DNA of 7,272 nt, from the NCBI GenBank assembly GCA_009827235.1, contig SPMW01000047.1, positions 1-7,272 on the forward strand, written 5' to 3'. This document shows positions 6,362 through 7,272 of the stretch, one piece after another. The translations under genes were made by a program, and so were the position numbers. The notes beneath the pieces were generated by a model. The model saw nothing but the letters and a program-made list of their open reading frames with translations. It ran no database searches and was not told the origin of the DNA. Each line of letters begins with the position of its first letter. Position 1 is the first letter of the stretch. Source of the DNA: Candidatus Campylobacter infans (GTDB lineage Bacteria; Campylobacterota; Campylobacteria; Campylobacterales; Campylobacteraceae).

Positions 6362-6870
6362 TTAGCTTTTTTAAGGGCTTCTTCATACTCTTTGTCGCTT
6401 ACCTTGTCAAGCCACACGACATTTTTCCCGTCCTTAACGCCTGTAAGTGCGATATGTGCGCCACTTTGCTTGTCGGTTGCTCCGTGAAAGTGCTTTAAAT
6501 CAGGCGGACAAAGCACAGTGTCGCCCTTGTGCGCTAGTTGCACCACGCCTTGTTCGGTAGCTGTGATGATAACACCATCCGTTACGATAAGCGTTTGCCC
6601 CGCTGGGTGCGTGTGCCAAGCCGTGCGTGCGCCCTTGCTAAACTCTACCAAAGCCCCGCCAAAAGGGCGATAAGGCGCATTTTGAAACAGATAAGACACC
6701 TTCACCTTGCCCGTGAAAAACTGCTCGTTGTTCTCAAAAACCCCAAGCGAACCAGCTTTTACTAGCTCTTGTTTTGTCTGTGCGTTAGCTATGCTAGCAC
6801 TGCCTAAAATTCCCAAGCCCAAAAGGACTTTTGTCAATGTTTGCCAAAGTTGGCTACGAAAATTTTGCAT
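6358..6870 (-). CDS. Periplasmic single-domain cupin, GtHNL-like
   Basis: The 170-residue protein starts with a Sec signal peptide (hydrophobic 13-27, cleavage after ANA at 30). The cupin barrel follows: FFTGKVKVSYLF (51-62), GARTAWHTHPAGQTLIV (80-96) and PPDLKHFHGA (122-131). H86, H88, Q92 and H127 or H129 form the expected metal site. The pattern closely follows the Mn-dependent cupin hydroxynitrile lyase of Granulicella tundricola (WHTHPLGQTLIV and KHWHGA), a family widely annotated as cupin or mandelonitrile lyase; the activity here is unproven. The ATG has AAGGAG (6876-6881) at 5 bases. It is the first gene of the operon, with a promoter at 6919-6949 and a 4-base overlap with the CMD gene. 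Cupin and CMD genes are commonly neighbours or fused, suggesting successive steps on one small molecule. Confidence 0.9.
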   Translation of the reverse strand: MQNFRSQLWQTLTKVLLGLGILGSASIANAQTKQELVKAGSLGVFENNEQFFTGKVKVSYLFQNAPYRPFGGALVEFSKGARTAWHTHPAGQTLIVTDGVIITATEQGVVQLAHKGDTVLCPPDLKHFHGATDKQSGAHIALTGVKDGKNVVWLDKVSDKEYEEALKKAK

Positions 6871-6916
6871 TTTCGCTCCTTTGTGTTGAATTTAGAATTT
6901 TTGCAAATTCTTTTAA

Positions 6917-6998
6917 GCATTATAAAGCATTACACAAAGTGTTTGTCAAGGGGAAATTTAAAAATTTGCAAAAAATTTTAAAATTTTTAAATTTGTGT
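6917..6998 (-). repeat. Promoter-containing repeat, copy A
   Basis: This stretch aligns with 4662-4745 in the same orientation, including the whole promoter with the same 19-base spacer and about 45 bases of A/T-rich upstream flank. It is the copy that drives the cupin-CMD-cyclophilin operon. Confidence 0.55.
6919..6949 (-). promoter_or_regulatory. Cupin-CMD operon promoter with 19-base spacer (MerR-type layout)
   Basis: On the minus strand a perfect -35 TTGACA (6944-6949) and a perfect -10 TATAAT (6919-6924) are separated by 19 bases. Transcription would start near 6912, giving a leader of about 42 bases. The spacer contains the palindrome ACACTTTGTGT, off the spacer centre, as a possible operator. 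Perfect hexamers with an over-long spacer are the hallmark of MerR-family-activated promoters; no regulator gene is visible in the window. Confidence 0.7.
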
Positions 6999-7126
6999 GA
7001 AATTTTTTGATTTTTTGAGTGTTTGCCAAAAGGCTGATGAATTTTTTAAATGCCAAGAATTGAGCCAAATGTGTTTTTTGCGCCTTGCTTTGTGGCTTTC
7101 ATATTGCCTGACAAGATTTGCGTGAA
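6999..7126. other. Intergenic stretch with no recognised feature
   Basis: This lies between the cupin-operon promoter region and the hairpin of the upstream gene. An 18-codon minus-strand frame (MKATKQGAKNTFGSILGI) exists but has no ribosome binding site. I see no gene, RNA or dyad of note here. Confidence 0.5.
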
Positions 7127-7157
7127 ACGCCGTCTTTGGTTTTTGCAAAAACGGCGT
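7127..7157 (-). terminator. Hairpin after the right-edge gene, terminator candidate
   Basis: A 7-bp G/C-rich stem (ACGCCGT at 7127-7133 with ACGGCGT at 7151-7157) has a 17-base loop and lies 7 bases after the stop codon of the partial gene at 7165. Read leftward it is followed by only three T residues, so termination may be weak. It separates that gene from the cupin operon. Confidence 0.45.
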
Positions 7158-7164
7158 GGCGAAT

Positions 7165-7272
7165 TTAGCACCTACCCTTGAATTTTGGAAGTTTTTTGTA
7201 GTAAAATTTGCTGTTTTTATCGAAAATGTCCTCGCCCAAAGTCTCCATTTCCTCGTAAAGTTCGATTTTAAA
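7165..7272 (-). CDS. C-terminal end of an unrecognised protein (runs off the right edge)
   Basis: The frame is open from the window edge to a TAA at 7167-7165 and encodes the last 35 residues, including LYEEMETLGEDIFDKNSKFY and ending LPKFKGRC. The clean frame, the lack of a competing frame and the hairpin just downstream argue for a real gene end. It is acidic in the middle and basic at the very end. I do not recognise the family. It has the same direction as the cupin operon but is separated from it by about 290 bases, a hairpin and the operon's own promoter. Confidence 0.6.
   Translation of the reverse strand, partial: FKIELYEEMETLGEDIFDKNSKFYYKKLPKFKGRC

Noticed and set aside
5416..6889. 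Several plus-strand open frames opposite the cupin and CMD genes
   Set aside because: They are rich in Cys, Arg and Leu, a typical shadow composition, lack start signals and oppose well-supported genes.
7040..7110. 18-codon minus-strand frame upstream of the cupin promoter
   Set aside because: No ribosome binding site, no signal or domain, and too short to support.

Overview
The window looks like a Campylobacter-type (Campylobacterota) chromosome. The fabZ-lpxA-clpX-mreB block is in the order I know from C. jejuni (Cj0273-Cj0276). The DNA is A/T rich, AAGGA-type ribosome binding sites sit 5-6 bases before the starts, and the housekeeping promoters have a gnTAnaAT -10 box behind T runs with no clear -35.

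Left part (1-2763, minus strand): fabZ, lpxA and clpX are tightly packed and read leftward from a promoter at about 2790. The transcript appears to end at a strong 16-bp hairpin with a T run just after clpX. The 5' end of mreB lies beyond it and runs off the window. These genes cover fatty acid synthesis, the first lipid A step, ATP-dependent proteolysis and cell shape. A compact divergent intergenic region (2764-2951) separates fabZ from thiC, a complete short-form pyrimidine synthase of thiamine synthesis. thiC has a very short leader and no visible TPP riboswitch.

Middle (4278-4883): about 600 bases without a convincing protein gene. It holds a rightward promoter followed about 100 bases later by a terminator hairpin (candidate small RNA or thiC 3' UTR), further hairpins, a leftward sigma70-like promoter with a 19-base spacer, and a block of almost pure A/T.

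Right part (4884-7272, minus strand): an accessory operon of three exported proteins, in transcription order a GtHNL-type cupin, a two-domain carboxymuconolactone decarboxylase-family (CMD) protein with a Tat/lipoprotein signal, and a cyclophilin-like-fold protein. Its promoter also has a 19-base spacer, as in MerR-family-regulated promoters, and that promoter plus its A/T-rich upstream flank is repeated in the middle region. The 3' end of an unrecognised minus-strand gene and a hairpin lie at the right edge. In hand-counted lines this part is richer in G+C than the housekeeping part and uses GGAG-type ribosome binding sites.

The most interesting observation is that the CMD and cyclophilin-like genes each carry a second, near-ideal ribosome binding site and ATG directly after the export signal. 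Each gene could therefore make an exported and a cytoplasmic form, or each is an older cytoplasmic gene to which a signal peptide was added in frame.
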